DNA from: Gemella massiliensis | Lineage (GTDB): Bacteria; Bacillota; Bacilli; Staphylococcales; Gemellaceae | Length of the DNA: 64,000 nt | Assembly: GCF_900120125.1 (NCBI RefSeq) | Contig: NZ_LT635545.1 | Span: forward strand, 333,894 to 397,893 | Reading direction: 5' to 3' | Shown: positions 15,078 to 23,936 of the stretch, piece by piece | How positions within the stretch are numbered: position 1 is the first letter of the stretch | How the letters are laid out: the number at the start of each line of letters is the position of its first letter | Program-made: the position numbers and the translations under genes | The notes under the pieces: generated by a model | Seen by the model: the letters and a program-made list of their open reading frames with translations, nothing else | Told to the model about the DNA's origin: nothing | The model's database searches: none

Positions 15078-18074
15078 CTATTCTTCATCTTTTCTTTTTC
15101 TTCTTAATGCTAATCCAAGTCCTGCCAATAATGTTGCCACTCCTGCATATATTCCATTTGTTGCCTCATTACCTGTTTTTGGTAATGGTGTTTTTGGTGT
15201 TGTCGGTGGTACCGGATTAGTTGTCGGATTGGTGTCTATGTCTAATACTCCGTCTGATGTACGGGCTATATTTTTAATCTCTTTGCCATATGTTTCTTCA
15301 TTGACTTTTACTTTAAATGTTACTGTCCATGTTTCACCTTTGGCTACTCTCTTAGTCCATACTACTTCTCCGTTTGTGTATTTTCCATTGTTATCTGCTG
15401 AATTTTCTACATATGTTGTGTATTCAGGGATTTTATCTTTAATTGTTACATCTCGGTCTTCTCCCGTTGTATTTGTGTAACTTACTGTATATGTTAAGAT
15501 ATCTCCAGGTTTTACCGCTTTTCCGTTTATTGTTGTTCCTTTATTATCTACAACATCTTTTATCGGCTTTTTCGGTGTCGGGTTATTTGTTGGGTTGGTA
15601 TCTATATCCAATACTCCGTCTGATGTACGGGCTATATTTTTAATTTCTTTACCATCTACGTCATTGTTTACTTTTACTTTAAATGTTACTTTCCATGTTT
15701 CGCCTTTAGCTACTTTTTTACTCCATGTTACTTCACCATTAGCGAATTTTCCGTTGTTATCCGCTGAGTTTTGTATATATGTTGTGTATGCCGGGATTTT
15801 ATCTTTAATTGTTACTTCTCTATCTTGGTCTGTTGTATTTTTGTATTCAACAGTGTATGTTAGAGTTTCTCCAGGTTTTACTACTTTTCCGTTTATTGTT
15901 GTCCCTTTATTGTCTACAACATCTCTTACCGGCTCTTTTGGCGTTGGATTTGATGTAATGTTTGTATCGAAACTATTAGCAGCATCTTTTGTATGCCCTA
16001 TATTATCGATTACTTTTCCGTTTACATCACTATCAACTTTTACTTTAAATGTTACACTCCATTCTTTACCGTCTTCTACTGTTTTTTTCCATGTAATTTT
16101 TTTGGTGTTATTGTCGTATGCCCCGTTATCACTTGCACTGTTTTCTATATATTTTGTGAATTTTGGAATAACATCGGTAATTTCTACTTCTTGTGTTTTT
16201 CCAGTTGTATTTTTATAATCAATTTTATATGTTAATTCTTGATTTGGTTTTACTACTTTTCCGTCTATGTTTGTTGTATCCTGCCCTGTAAATACTTTTT
16301 TACTTGGTTTTACCGGTGTATTTACTTTAACAGGCTCTGATATTACTTTGTAAACATTATTAATATCTAAATCAAAATGATTTTCATATTTTGTACCTTC
16401 TTTTGTTACCTTACCTGTAATAATCGGTGAAGGCACTTGTGCTTCTTTCGTCGGTTCAGCATTTATTTTACTTAATAGAGCGTCTTTTGCTTTAAATATA
16501 AGTAATCTGGAATCTTTATCATATGTTACATCATAATCCGGACTGGCTTGTTTTGTTCCTTCTAGGTTAAGTTCATACCCTTCCGGCAATATATCTTTAA
16601 ATACTAATGATTTAATTTCTTCGTGTCCTGCAGGGAAGTTTGATGTTTGTAACTTAAATTTTACAACCGAACCTGTTTGAACTGTGGCGTTATTTATATC
16701 TTTATCAGCTTCATCTGTTACTTTTTTCTCAACTTGTGATTTAACATAAAGAATATCGTAATGATAATTTACTTTTATATCCGGTTTTTTAGGTTCTACC
16801 GGTGGTGTTGGTGGTGTTGGTTCTACAGGTTTTATTGGAACACCCAGAGCTTTAATGTCTGAGTTTAAAGCAAACCATACACAACCACTTTTGTATGAGG
16901 CAATATCTAAACTAATTTCTGGATTAGTCACTCGCCCTACAATAGCACCATACCACTTATTAGTTGCACTTTCTGTATCCCATTCTGTAACATCAAATCT
17001 TGATCCTCTACTTTTTGCCGTATTGTCTTTACTTGCATACGCACCACCATCAGCTTGTGGGGTAATAGAAGATCCTGAAATAGTAATATACTCTCCATTA
17101 AAAGAAGCAACCTTCTCAATCGCATCTATTTCTACTTGTGACGAACCATTCCCACGATTTAATGACGAAAAACTAAGCAATGCTCCTCTAGTATCAATTT
17201 CTTTACCAGCCTCATCATAAAATTTTACTTTTAAGTTAATTCGTGCACTACCAAAAAAGTCATTATACCATATCGTAACAGTGGGATCATTTTGTAGAAC
17301 AACTGGAAGTTTATTAGGTACTTTTGCCCCAGTAATATCTGTAAAAGTGTATGTATATACTACTTTAGAAATTTTCTTACCATTGAAATAAGAATTTTGT
17401 AAATTTGTATAGGTAGCCACAAATGGTTTATTTTTTTCTAACATAACCCTTGCGGCATTAGCTCCTTGACCTTTGTTTAATATATCAAAATATACATATC
17501 TCCAAGGTTTTGTTCCAACATTCCAAGATTTTACTTCTTTTTCAAATTCATCTCTTGTATATTTCTTAGCAGAAAAACTTAACTTTGCGTTAGGTTCAGA
17601 TTTAAAAATAAGAAATTGTGGATATGGCTTAACCATATAACCATCCTCGTTTTTCTTTTTCTCAAGCTCGTCCATTGCTTTTTTATATTTTTCAAGAGCT
17701 TTATCATATTCTTGTTTTTTCTTATCATACTCTGCTTTTTCTGCATTGTATTTATCTAATTCCTGTTTTGCTTGTTTTAGCTTTTGTATCTGTTGATTAT
17801 AGTCGTCTTTTATCTCAGCGATTTTTTTATCCGCTTCAACTTTTGTCGCCGCTACCCCTTTATCAATATCACTTTCTTTTTTTACATTTACTCGGGTATC
17901 TTGTGCTTGTTTTACACTCTTGTCAAGTTCTGTTCTATCAACAGTTACTTCAATACCTTTATCTTTATCCGCTGCGTGTATTGTTAAATTCTGTGTTGAT
18001 ACACTAAGCAGCATTAATAACGATAAAAACAAGGTAGATGCCTTTCTACCTTTTTCTTTGAGTTTCATACTCAT
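15078..18074 (-). CDS. LPXTG adhesin with GbpC/antigen I/II-type domain
   Basis: The 998-residue protein starts with a signal peptide (about 1-35) and a Lys/Glu coiled coil with YDKKKQEYDKALEKYKKAMD (about 80-140). The next 260 residues resemble the GbpC / antigen I/II variable domain, a lectin-like fold known from streptococcal adhesins. A Pro-rich linker (VEPTPPTPPVEP) leads to a further module and three tandem repeats of about 115 residues each containing GKVVKPG or similar, TYTV-Y-NTT and IPEYTTYVENSADNNGKY, a DUF11-like stalk. LPKTG at 964-968, a membrane span and RRKRKDEE form the sortase anchor. AAAGGAGG with seven-base spacing decides the start. A role in binding host or bacterial partners is inferred. 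Confidence 0.88.
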   Translation of the reverse strand: MSMKLKEKGRKASTLFLSLLMLLSVSTQNLTIHAADKDKGIEVTVDRTELDKSVKQAQDTRVNVKKESDIDKGVAATKVEADKKIAEIKDDYNQQIQKLKQAKQELDKYNAEKAEYDKKKQEYDKALEKYKKAMDELEKKKNEDGYMVKPYPQFLIFKSEPNAKLSFSAKKYTRDEFEKEVKSWNVGTKPWRYVYFDILNKGQGANAARVMLEKNKPFVATYTNLQNSYFNGKKISKVVYTYTFTDITGAKVPNKLPVVLQNDPTVTIWYNDFFGSARINLKVKFYDEAGKEIDTRGALLSFSSLNRGNGSSQVEIDAIEKVASFNGEYITISGSSITPQADGGAYASKDNTAKSRGSRFDVTEWDTESATNKWYGAIVGRVTNPEISLDIASYKSGCVWFALNSDIKALGVPIKPVEPTPPTPPVEPKKPDIKVNYHYDILYVKSQVEKKVTDEADKDINNATVQTGSVVKFKLQTSNFPAGHEEIKSLVFKDILPEGYELNLEGTKQASPDYDVTYDKDSRLLIFKAKDALLSKINAEPTKEAQVPSPIITGKVTKEGTKYENHFDLDINNVYKVISEPVKVNTPVKPSKKVFTGQDTTNIDGKVVKPNQELTYKIDYKNTTGKTQEVEITDVIPKFTKYIENSASDNGAYDNNTKKITWKKTVEDGKEWSVTFKVKVDSDVNGKVIDNIGHTKDAANSFDTNITSNPTPKEPVRDVVDNKGTTINGKVVKPGETLTYTVEYKNTTDQDREVTIKDKIPAYTTYIQNSADNNGKFANGEVTWSKKVAKGETWKVTFKVKVNNDVDGKEIKNIARTSDGVLDIDTNPTNNPTPKKPIKDVVDNKGTTINGKAVKPGDILTYTVSYTNTTGEDRDVTIKDKIPEYTTYVENSADNNGKYTNGEVVWTKRVAKGETWTVTFKVKVNEETYGKEIKNIARTSDGVLDIDTNPTTNPVPPTTPKTPLPKTGNEATNGIYAGVATLLAGLGLALRRKRKDEE

Positions 18075-18165
18075 AATATAGCCTCCTTTATTATTAAAAA
18101 TTAATTTTTCGATTAAAATTTTATTTTTGCATTTGCAAATTTTCTTCCTTTCTTTGTATTTTAAA

Positions 18166-18306
18166 GTAGGATTTAATTTACAACAATAGTTTAGTATGTT
18201 ATAATATATATTAGGAATAATAGTTTACATCGCTGATATAAGTGGTTTCCTCTTGTTAAGTATTTTATAATATTATGTATTATTTAAGATGTAAATTAAA
18301 TCCTAC
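18166..18306. repeat. 17-base inverted repeat upstream of adhesin gene
   Basis: GTAGGATTTAATTTACA (18166-18182) and TGTAAATTAAATCCTAC (18290-18306) are exact inverse copies with 107 bases between. They lie in the 430-base gap between the adhesin start and the muralytic gene terminator, which has no gene. The unit could be a small non-autonomous mobile element or paired operators for the adhesin promoter. Confidence 0.6.
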
Positions 18307-18449
18307 ATTTTTATACACAATTTTATTATAATACAAGAAAAACACACCTTAGTAAATGTTAAAAAATTGTTTAAAATATAACTACTCACGAAAAATCCTT
18401 ATCTAACAGTCAAATATTTGTAAGGTTTTGATGACTATATGCAAAACAA

Positions 18450-18490
18450 AAAAAGAGCAAACTTTAAATAATAAAGTTCACTCTTTTTCT
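18450..18490 (-). terminator. Terminator of tatD-yabE-like operon
   Basis: AAAAAGAGCAAACTTTA and TAAAGTTCACTCTTTTT pair over 17 positions with two mismatches on the plus strand that are wobbles on the minus strand. Confidence 0.8.
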
Positions 18491-18504
18491 TATTTTATTT
18501 ATTT

Positions 18505-19494
18505 TTATCTCATACCCCAAGCCGAAAGTCCTTGTGCTTTATATGCTCTGGTTGCCGCATTTATTTGATCTTGAACCGTTGCTGTTGAACCCCAACCGGG
18601 CATTGTTTGGAATAACCCAGACGCTCCTGAAGCATTTCTAGCGTGTACTTGTCCGTTAGATTCACGCGCAATAATAGCTTCCCAAGTTGAAGCCGGTACT
18701 CCCGTTCTTCTTGCCATTTCTTGTGCAGCCGCTGAGCCTGTTGCACCGGCAGTATTACCATTTCTTAATACTATAGATCCTCCTGCAGTTTTTGCAGTGT
18801 ATGTTGCCGTACTTGTTTCTGCCGCCGGACGTTGTTTTGTTCCGACAAGTACCACTTTAGTTGTCGGTTCTGAAATTACTTTCTCTGAAACTACTTTCTC
18901 TGAAACTACTTTTCCATCTTCTTTAACAGCTTCAACAGTTACTTCTTTTTCACCGTCTTTACCTTCTACTTTTGTTACTTTTTCATCAACATATTTAGAA
19001 TCATCTTTTTCTTCTTTAGTTTCAAATTTAACAGCTTCTTTTCTCGTTTCGGTATCTTTATTTACACGAGTAATTTTTATAGTGTCAACAGTTGCCACTT
19101 CGCTATCTAAACTTGGTGTAACTTTATCATCCGATCCTAATGTGATATTCAATTCTTTTAAAATATCCTCTACTTTTGTATAAGTAGTTTTTCTTGTTGT
19201 TTCTTTACCGTTATCTACTATCGTAATTTCACGTGCTCTATAAATATTAATTGTTTCTCCGCCTTTTACTTTAGTATCCAATCCCGGTTCAACTCTATCG
19301 TCTGCTCCGAACGGAATATTATTGGTGATAAGAACTTCTCTTACCGTACCTTTTTTTGCTTTAATATCTATTCTGGTATTATCTAAATTCACGGCGAATG
19401 CTGATTGCCCTGTGTATTCTTCTGCAACCATAAAAGCTCCTGATAATAATACTCCTGCTGTTGCTGCCGATGCTACAATTTTTCCTAATTTCAT
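18505..19494 (-). CDS. YabE-like secreted protein with DUF348, G5 and lysozyme-like domains
   Basis: The 329-residue protein has a signal peptide (to about residue 35), two ubiquitin-like DUF348 repeats (about 38-85 and 87-137; [20 protein letters not shown] and the matching [20 protein letters not shown]), a G5 domain (about 150-220) and a C-terminal lytic-transglycosylase-like domain with [20 protein letters not shown]. The Glu in ARESNG is the expected catalytic acid. Resuscitation-promoting-factor and IsaA-type wall hydrolases share this build, so it probably cleaves peptidoglycan glycan strands. Its ATG directly abuts the tatD stop, echoing the tatD-yabE order known in Bacillus; Bacillus YabE ends in a 3D domain instead. 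Confidence 0.85.
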   Translation of the reverse strand: MKLGKIVASAATAGVLLSGAFMVAEEYTGQSAFAVNLDNTRIDIKAKKGTVREVLITNNIPFGADDRVEPGLDTKVKGGETINIYRAREITIVDNGKETTRKTTYTKVEDILKELNITLGSDDKVTPSLDSEVATVDTIKITRVNKDTETRKEAVKFETKEEKDDSKYVDEKVTKVEGKDGEKEVTVEAVKEDGKVVSEKVVSEKVISEPTTKVVLVGTKQRPAAETSTATYTAKTAGGSIVLRNGNTAGATGSAAAQEMARRTGVPASTWEAIIARESNGQVHARNASGASGLFQTMPGWGSTATVQDQINAATRAYKAQGLSAWGMR

Positions 19495-20283
19495 CTAAAT
19501 CATTTTCTCCTTTATATCTATTTTAAATAACTTACAAGCATTATTAAATGTTTGTTCTGTTAACGATTTATAACTCATCTCTCTAAGATCAGCTATCTCT
19601 TGTGCTACATAATGAACGTAGGCGGGTTCATTTCTTTTACCTCTGTATGGTGTCGGGGTCAAATATGGGCAATCCGTTTCGATTAGTAATCTATCAAGCG
19701 GACATGCTTTTGCGACTTCTTTAGGTGTTTTCGCACTTTTAAATGTGACCGGGCCACCAAGTGAAATATAAAAGTTTTCTTTCAGCATAATATTCATACT
19801 CTCTACCGAGCCTGAAAAACTATGCATTATCCCACCAATTTCACCTGCATTTTCTTCCTGCAAAATTTGAATTGTGTCTGCCATCGCATCACGAGTATGA
19901 ATAACGATTGGCTTTTTAACTTCTTTTGCCAGTGCTATCTGGCGTCTAAATACTTCTTTTTGAACTTCTTTCGGACTTTTATCCCAGTGATAATCAAGAC
20001 CAATCTCGCCGATTGCCACTACTTTATCATTCGTTAATGCGATTTTTTTTATCATTTCGTATTTTTCTTCCGTAAAATCAATCGCCTCTACCGGATGCCA
20101 GCCGACCGTCAAGTATAAAAAGTCGTATTTTTCCGTAATTTCTAATGCTTTTTGAATACTTTTATCATCGAAACCAACTATGTTAATTAACTTAACACCT
20201 TGCATTTTAGCACGCTCTATTGTTTCTTCTAAATCTTCTAAATAAGCATCATCATTCAAATGTGCATGTGTATCAAATAACAT
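19495..20283 (-). CDS. tatD: TatD-family metal-dependent hydrolase
   Basis: The 262-residue protein begins LFDTHAHLND (metal-binding H-x-H), with GEIGLDYHWD (Glu ligand), PIVIHTRDA and LLIETDCPYLTP (Asp ligand), the full metal set of the TatD DNase/YcfH family. Such enzymes act as Mg-dependent 3'-5' exonucleases or D-aminoacyl hydrolases in the cytoplasm. The start follows GGAGGCATGAT. It is the first gene of a two-gene unit with the muralytic protein; no metS is seen upstream, where a 314-base gap leads to galE in the other direction. Confidence 0.93.
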   Translation of the reverse strand: MLFDTHAHLNDDAYLEDLEETIERAKMQGVKLINIVGFDDKSIQKALEITEKYDFLYLTVGWHPVEAIDFTEEKYEMIKKIALTNDKVVAIGEIGLDYHWDKSPKEVQKEVFRRQIALAKEVKKPIVIHTRDAMADTIQILQEENAGEIGGIMHSFSGSVESMNIMLKENFYISLGGPVTFKSAKTPKEVAKACPLDRLLIETDCPYLTPTPYRGKRNEPAYVHYVAQEIADLREMSYKSLTEQTFNNACKLFKIDIKEKMI

Positions 20284-20507
20284 ATCATGCCTCCTTCACC
20301 TTTACGATTATAACAAAACAAAGTGTCAATAGAATATCTAAACTATTTCAATTAGATTACAATATTTTTTCATCTACTTATAAATTATTATTTCTTAATA
20401 TTAACCTTATTTAATTCATACTTAACAAATTCTTTGTTCATATTTATTATTTTCCATATTCTAATACATTACATTATTTAACTTCAGTAGCTTCTATCTT
20501 TTGCCGG

Positions 20508-20536
20508 TTGACATTCAAGTGTTATTTTTATAAAAT
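20508..20536 (+). promoter_or_regulatory. Promoter of galE
   Basis: A consensus TTGACA (20508-20513), 17 bases, then TAAAAT (20531-20536). The expected start site is about 20543, some 55 bases before the galE ATG. The rest of the gap 20284-20507 shows nothing recognisable. Confidence 0.75.
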
Positions 20537-20557
20537 TGTAACTATAAAATATTTATT

Positions 20558-20600
20558 AGGAGGATGTTTTATCAAATTGATAAAGCTAAACTGATTTATG
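20558..20600 (+). promoter_or_regulatory. galE SD separated from AUG by a hairpin
   Basis: AGGAGG (20558-20563) lies 34 bases before the ATG, far beyond normal spacing. Between them TTTATC-AAATT-GATAAA (20568-20584) can fold and bring the SD closer. A 13-codon frame starts at 20564 immediately after the SD and stops at 20605 across the galE start, so coupled reinitiation is the alternative. Confidence 0.5.
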
Positions 20601-21614
20601 AGTAAAAAAATATTGGTAACAGGCGGTGCTGGTTTTATCGGTTCACACACTTGTATCGAATTATTAAACAATGGAAATGAAGTTGTTATAGTTGATAACT
20701 TATACAATGCTAATAAAAAAAGCATTGATATTATTGAACGCATTACCGGAAAAAAAGTAAAATTTTACCAAGTAGATATTAGAGATGAAAAAGCTCTGGA
20801 AAATGTATTTGAAACAGAAAAGAATATTTTTGGAGTTATTCACTTCGCCGGTCTAAAAGCTGTCGGTGAATCTTGTAAAATACCTCTAAAATATTATGAT
20901 AATAATATTACAGGTACACTTGTACTATGTCGTGTAATGGAAAAATACAACTGCAAAAATATTATCTTCAGTTCGTCGGCAACTGTATATGGTGATCCGC
21001 ACACATTACCGATAAAAGAGGATTTCCCATTATCAGTAACTAACCCGTACGGTAGAACAAAATTAATGATAGAAGAAATTCTTGGTGATATTTATACAGC
21101 TGATAAAGATTGGAATATAGTTTTGCTTCGTTACTTTAATCCGATTGGAGCACATGAAAGCGGAGATCTTGGAGAAGATCCTACCGGTATTCCCAACAAT
21201 TTGCTTCCATATGTTATGCAAGTTGCCGTTGGGAAACTAGAAAAAGTAAATGTCTTCGGTGATGATTTTAACACACATGACGGAACCGGCGTTCGAGATT
21301 ATATTCATGTTGTTGACCTTGCATGCGGACACGTAGCCGCACTTAAAAAACTTGAAAAAGATAGCGGCTTAACCAAATATAACTTGGGAACAGGTAACGG
21401 ATATTCAGTCCTTGATATAATCAAAAATGCATCTCTTGCAGTAGGTAAAGATATTCCTTATGTAATTACTGAAAGAAGAAGCGGTGATATTGCCGCTTGT
21501 TATGCGGATGCTACTAAGGCAAAAAAAGAGTTGGGTTGGGAAGCGAAATTTGACATTAAAAGAATGTGCGAAGATTCATGGCATTGGCAAAGTAAACATC
21601 CAAACGGATTTTAA
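20598..21614 (+). CDS. galE: UDP-glucose 4-epimerase
   Basis: The 338-residue short-chain dehydrogenase carries the NAD loop GGAGFIGSHT at residues 8-17, FSSSATVYGDP (catalytic Ser), NPYGRTK (catalytic Tyr and Lys), LRYFNPIGAHESG and the C-terminal WEAKFDI. It interconverts UDP-glucose and UDP-galactose (or the N-acetyl forms) for the Leloir pathway and surface polysaccharide. No galK or galT is adjacent, so a role in glycan precursor supply is plausible. In-frame TGA at 20592 excludes any earlier start. The SD is unusually distant. Confidence 0.95.
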   Translation: MSKKILVTGGAGFIGSHTCIELLNNGNEVVIVDNLYNANKKSIDIIERITGKKVKFYQVDIRDEKALENVFETEKNIFGVIHFAGLKAVGESCKIPLKYYDNNITGTLVLCRVMEKYNCKNIIFSSSATVYGDPHTLPIKEDFPLSVTNPYGRTKLMIEEILGDIYTADKDWNIVLLRYFNPIGAHESGDLGEDPTGIPNNLLPYVMQVAVGKLEKVNVFGDDFNTHDGTGVRDYIHVVDLACGHVAALKKLEKDSGLTKYNLGTGNGYSVLDIIKNASLAVGKDIPYVITERRSGDIAACYADATKAKKELGWEAKFDIKRMCEDSWHWQSKHPNGF

Positions 21615-21676
21615 GATTAATTAGAACTAGCCTAAACGCTAACATTTCAATAAAAATTTTTGAACCACTCCATGAA

Positions 21677-21716
21677 AATTCCAGATTTTGATTTAAACAC
21701 AAAATCTGGAATTTAT
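21677..21716. terminator. Terminator between galE and the C39-type gene
   Basis: AATTCCAGATTTTG and CAAAATCTGGAATT form a perfect 14-base-pair stem with a nine-base loop, T-rich on both sides; it can serve the two convergent genes. Confidence 0.85.
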
Positions 21717-21732
21717 TATTTATATCTTTAAA

Positions 21733-22422
21733 TTATTTATAAACTACCATAAAGGCTCCACCTAAAACAACATCTTCTGCTGCCGTGCTACGCTGCTGCC
21801 ATATTTTATCCATGTTATACCAACGATCTGTTTTATCCATATTATCCGGATCAATCGCTTTTGTATTCCCATTATGATATCCGCTTAGAATAACGGAATG
21901 GGTACTATTTCCTTTAACAAAGATCCCATGCCCTACAATGCCAAAAACAATATAACCTTTTTTAAGAGATAATTCCAAATCTTCTTTAGAATTTACAATA
22001 CGATATTTTAACCCCCAATTTTCCAGTGCCAACGCAGCACCTAGACTTGATGTGCCTGTAAATGTGGTATTCATCTCCATTGACGTATTATAAATATAAT
22101 CGGCAACTTGAACAGGGGTTACATCTTCTTTTAATTCTGAAATAATCATTGCTAATGAGGTAGGTACGCAGCCTGTAATTTTCAAGTTTGATAAACCGTA
22201 TCTCTTACCTCCCCATCTGCTGTCAGCTTGATAATACTGTGGAAATTTTATCGGTTTTGTAAAATCGGAATAGCTTTTATTGTAAAAATTTTCAATAGGT
22301 TCTTCATCGGCATAATACTCCCACTTCCCTTGTTGGTCTTGTATCCAATCTCCCTTTGCTTGTGTAATTCCATTGGTTAGAAATAAACCTATTGTTACTA
22401 AGCCTATAACCAATTTTTTCAT
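21733..22422 (-). CDS. Secreted C39-like cysteine peptidase
   Basis: The 229-residue protein has a signal peptide (to about residue 23), a short segment GDWIQDQQGKWEYY that resembles a single cell-wall-binding repeat, and a papain-like domain of the C39_2 type. Catalytic candidates are Cys in TGCVPTSLAM (about 84), His in THSVILSGYH and Asp in AIDPDNMD. The mature enzyme is expected to act outside the cell on peptides or peptidoglycan cross-bridges. SD GGTGAG lies 11 bases before the ATG. It is monocistronic. Confidence 0.75.
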   Translation of the reverse strand: MKKLVIGLVTIGLFLTNGITQAKGDWIQDQQGKWEYYADEEPIENFYNKSYSDFTKPIKFPQYYQADSRWGGKRYGLSNLKITGCVPTSLAMIISELKEDVTPVQVADYIYNTSMEMNTTFTGTSSLGAALALENWGLKYRIVNSKEDLELSLKKGYIVFGIVGHGIFVKGNSTHSVILSGYHNGNTKAIDPDNMDKTDRWYNMDKIWQQRSTAAEDVVLGGAFMVVYK

Positions 22423-22654
22423 AACTATACTTACTCACCCCAAACTATATATTTAACAATTTGTTAATAGTATTTTCATATTAATTATATTTTCATTATA
22501 AAAGACGCTATTCTTTTATTATTTTTAGCCATAATATTTTACAACTTAGTATTATATGAATTAAATTCTAGCCATATATAATATACTCTTAATTTTCAAA
22601 AATTTTTTAATAATTTCTATGTATATAATCTTTAACATTCTTATAAAAAGCCTG

Positions 22655-23920
22655 TTATTCAAACTGCGCTAATATTTTTTTAGCTGTTTCTAAATTCATG
22701 TGTTTTTCTTTTTGTAACTTTTCTACAACTTCTTCCAGTTGCTCATTGGTAGCTCCGGCTAAAATTGCTAACGATTTAGCGTGTAGTTTCATATGTCCCT
22801 TTTGAATACCTGTACTTACCAAGGCACGCACTGCCGAAAAATTTTGCGCTAAACCGACAGATACAATAATTCCCGCTAAAGTTTTAGCATCCGGATTTTT
22901 CATTAAGGAACGCGCAACTTTAACGCTCGGATTAATCCCGATAGAGCCTCCAACACTCGCTATAGGCATAGGAAGTGATAATTCTCCAATCAATAACTCT
23001 TTTTCATAATCACAAGTCCAAGTCGATAATCCCTCATAGCGAAAATTTTTAGTTGCGTAGCTTTGGCAGGCAGATTCTACCGCACGCCAATCGTTTCCGC
23101 TGGCAACAACTACACTATCTATTCCGTTAAAAATTCCCTTATTATGTGTAGCCGCACGGTAAACGTCCATTTTGGCAAACTTTCCGGCCAATTCCATTTT
23201 TTTAGCTATCTCTTTGCCGTTTTCTTTTGAAAGTTTATCAAACGGAATCTCACATTTTGAGCTGACTATTGACCTGGTAGCATAATTAGAAAGAATAGCC
23301 ATTAAAGAATTTCCGCCTGTTAATTGTTCAAGAAACGGCTTAATTGCTTCCAACATTGTATTCAGCATATTAGCACCCATTGCTTCCAAAGTATCAACAA
23401 TTAAATAAACTACAACAAAAGTTACATCATCTTCGTTAAGAATTTTTACTTCCAACTCTCTTGCTCCGCCACCACGCTTAACGATTGACGGATATGCTTC
23501 ATTTGCTATTTTTATAATAGTTTCACTGTTAGTTGTAATAGTATCTTTGGCAAGGGTATAATTTTCTACATCGTATAACGCAACTTGACCTATCATTTTT
23601 CTGTCATGAATAACGGTCTTAAATCCGCCACAAGAAGAAATAATTTTCCCGGCGTTACTGCACGCCGCAACAACAGACGGCTCTTCTGTTACAAAAGGAA
23701 CACAATAGGTGATATTATTAACAACAAAGTTTGGAACAACACTAAACGGTAGCGAAAAAGTTCCCACTACATTTTCCACCATATTATTTGCCGTTTCAAA
23801 ATCTAAAACCTTATTTTCTTCCAATAACTCAAAACTACTTTCATCAAGTATTTCTTCTTTTATAATATCCAAACGTTCTGCTCGGTTTTTTTTATAAAAT
23901 CCGCTCCAATTTTTTTTCAT
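22655..23920 (-). CDS. mvaA: HMG-CoA reductase, class II
   Basis: The 421-residue enzyme carries FVTEEPSVVAA (catalytic Glu near 80), DTLEAMGANM (substrate motif), ASGNDWRAVESACQSYA (catalytic Asp region) and GHMKLHAKSLAI (catalytic His near 380). It reduces HMG-CoA to mevalonate, the committed step of the bacterial mevalonate route. It is the second gene of mvaS-mvaA with 16 bases between. Its initiation region is AAAAGGGAGATTTCATG followed by an eight-A run, and the SD stretch (23925-23936) is exactly complementary over 12 bases to the small RNA candidate at 34490-34586. Confidence 0.95.
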   Translation of the reverse strand: MKKNWSGFYKKNRAERLDIIKEEILDESSFELLEENKVLDFETANNMVENVVGTFSLPFSVVPNFVVNNITYCVPFVTEEPSVVAACSNAGKIISSCGGFKTVIHDRKMIGQVALYDVENYTLAKDTITTNSETIIKIANEAYPSIVKRGGGARELEVKILNEDDVTFVVVYLIVDTLEAMGANMLNTMLEAIKPFLEQLTGGNSLMAILSNYATRSIVSSKCEIPFDKLSKENGKEIAKKMELAGKFAKMDVYRAATHNKGIFNGIDSVVVASGNDWRAVESACQSYATKNFRYEGLSTWTCDYEKELLIGELSLPMPIASVGGSIGINPSVKVARSLMKNPDAKTLAGIIVSVGLAQNFSAVRALVSTGIQKGHMKLHAKSLAILAGATNEQLEEVVEKLQKEKHMNLETAKKILAQFE

Positions 23921-23936
23921 GAAATCTCCCTTTTAA

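Noticed and set aside
15229..16235. Several plus-strand frames opposite the GbpC-type adhesin
   Set aside because: Composition is Ser/Phe/Leu-rich as expected from the antisense of a Lys/Thr-rich protein, no SDs, and the minus frame is a complete adhesin.
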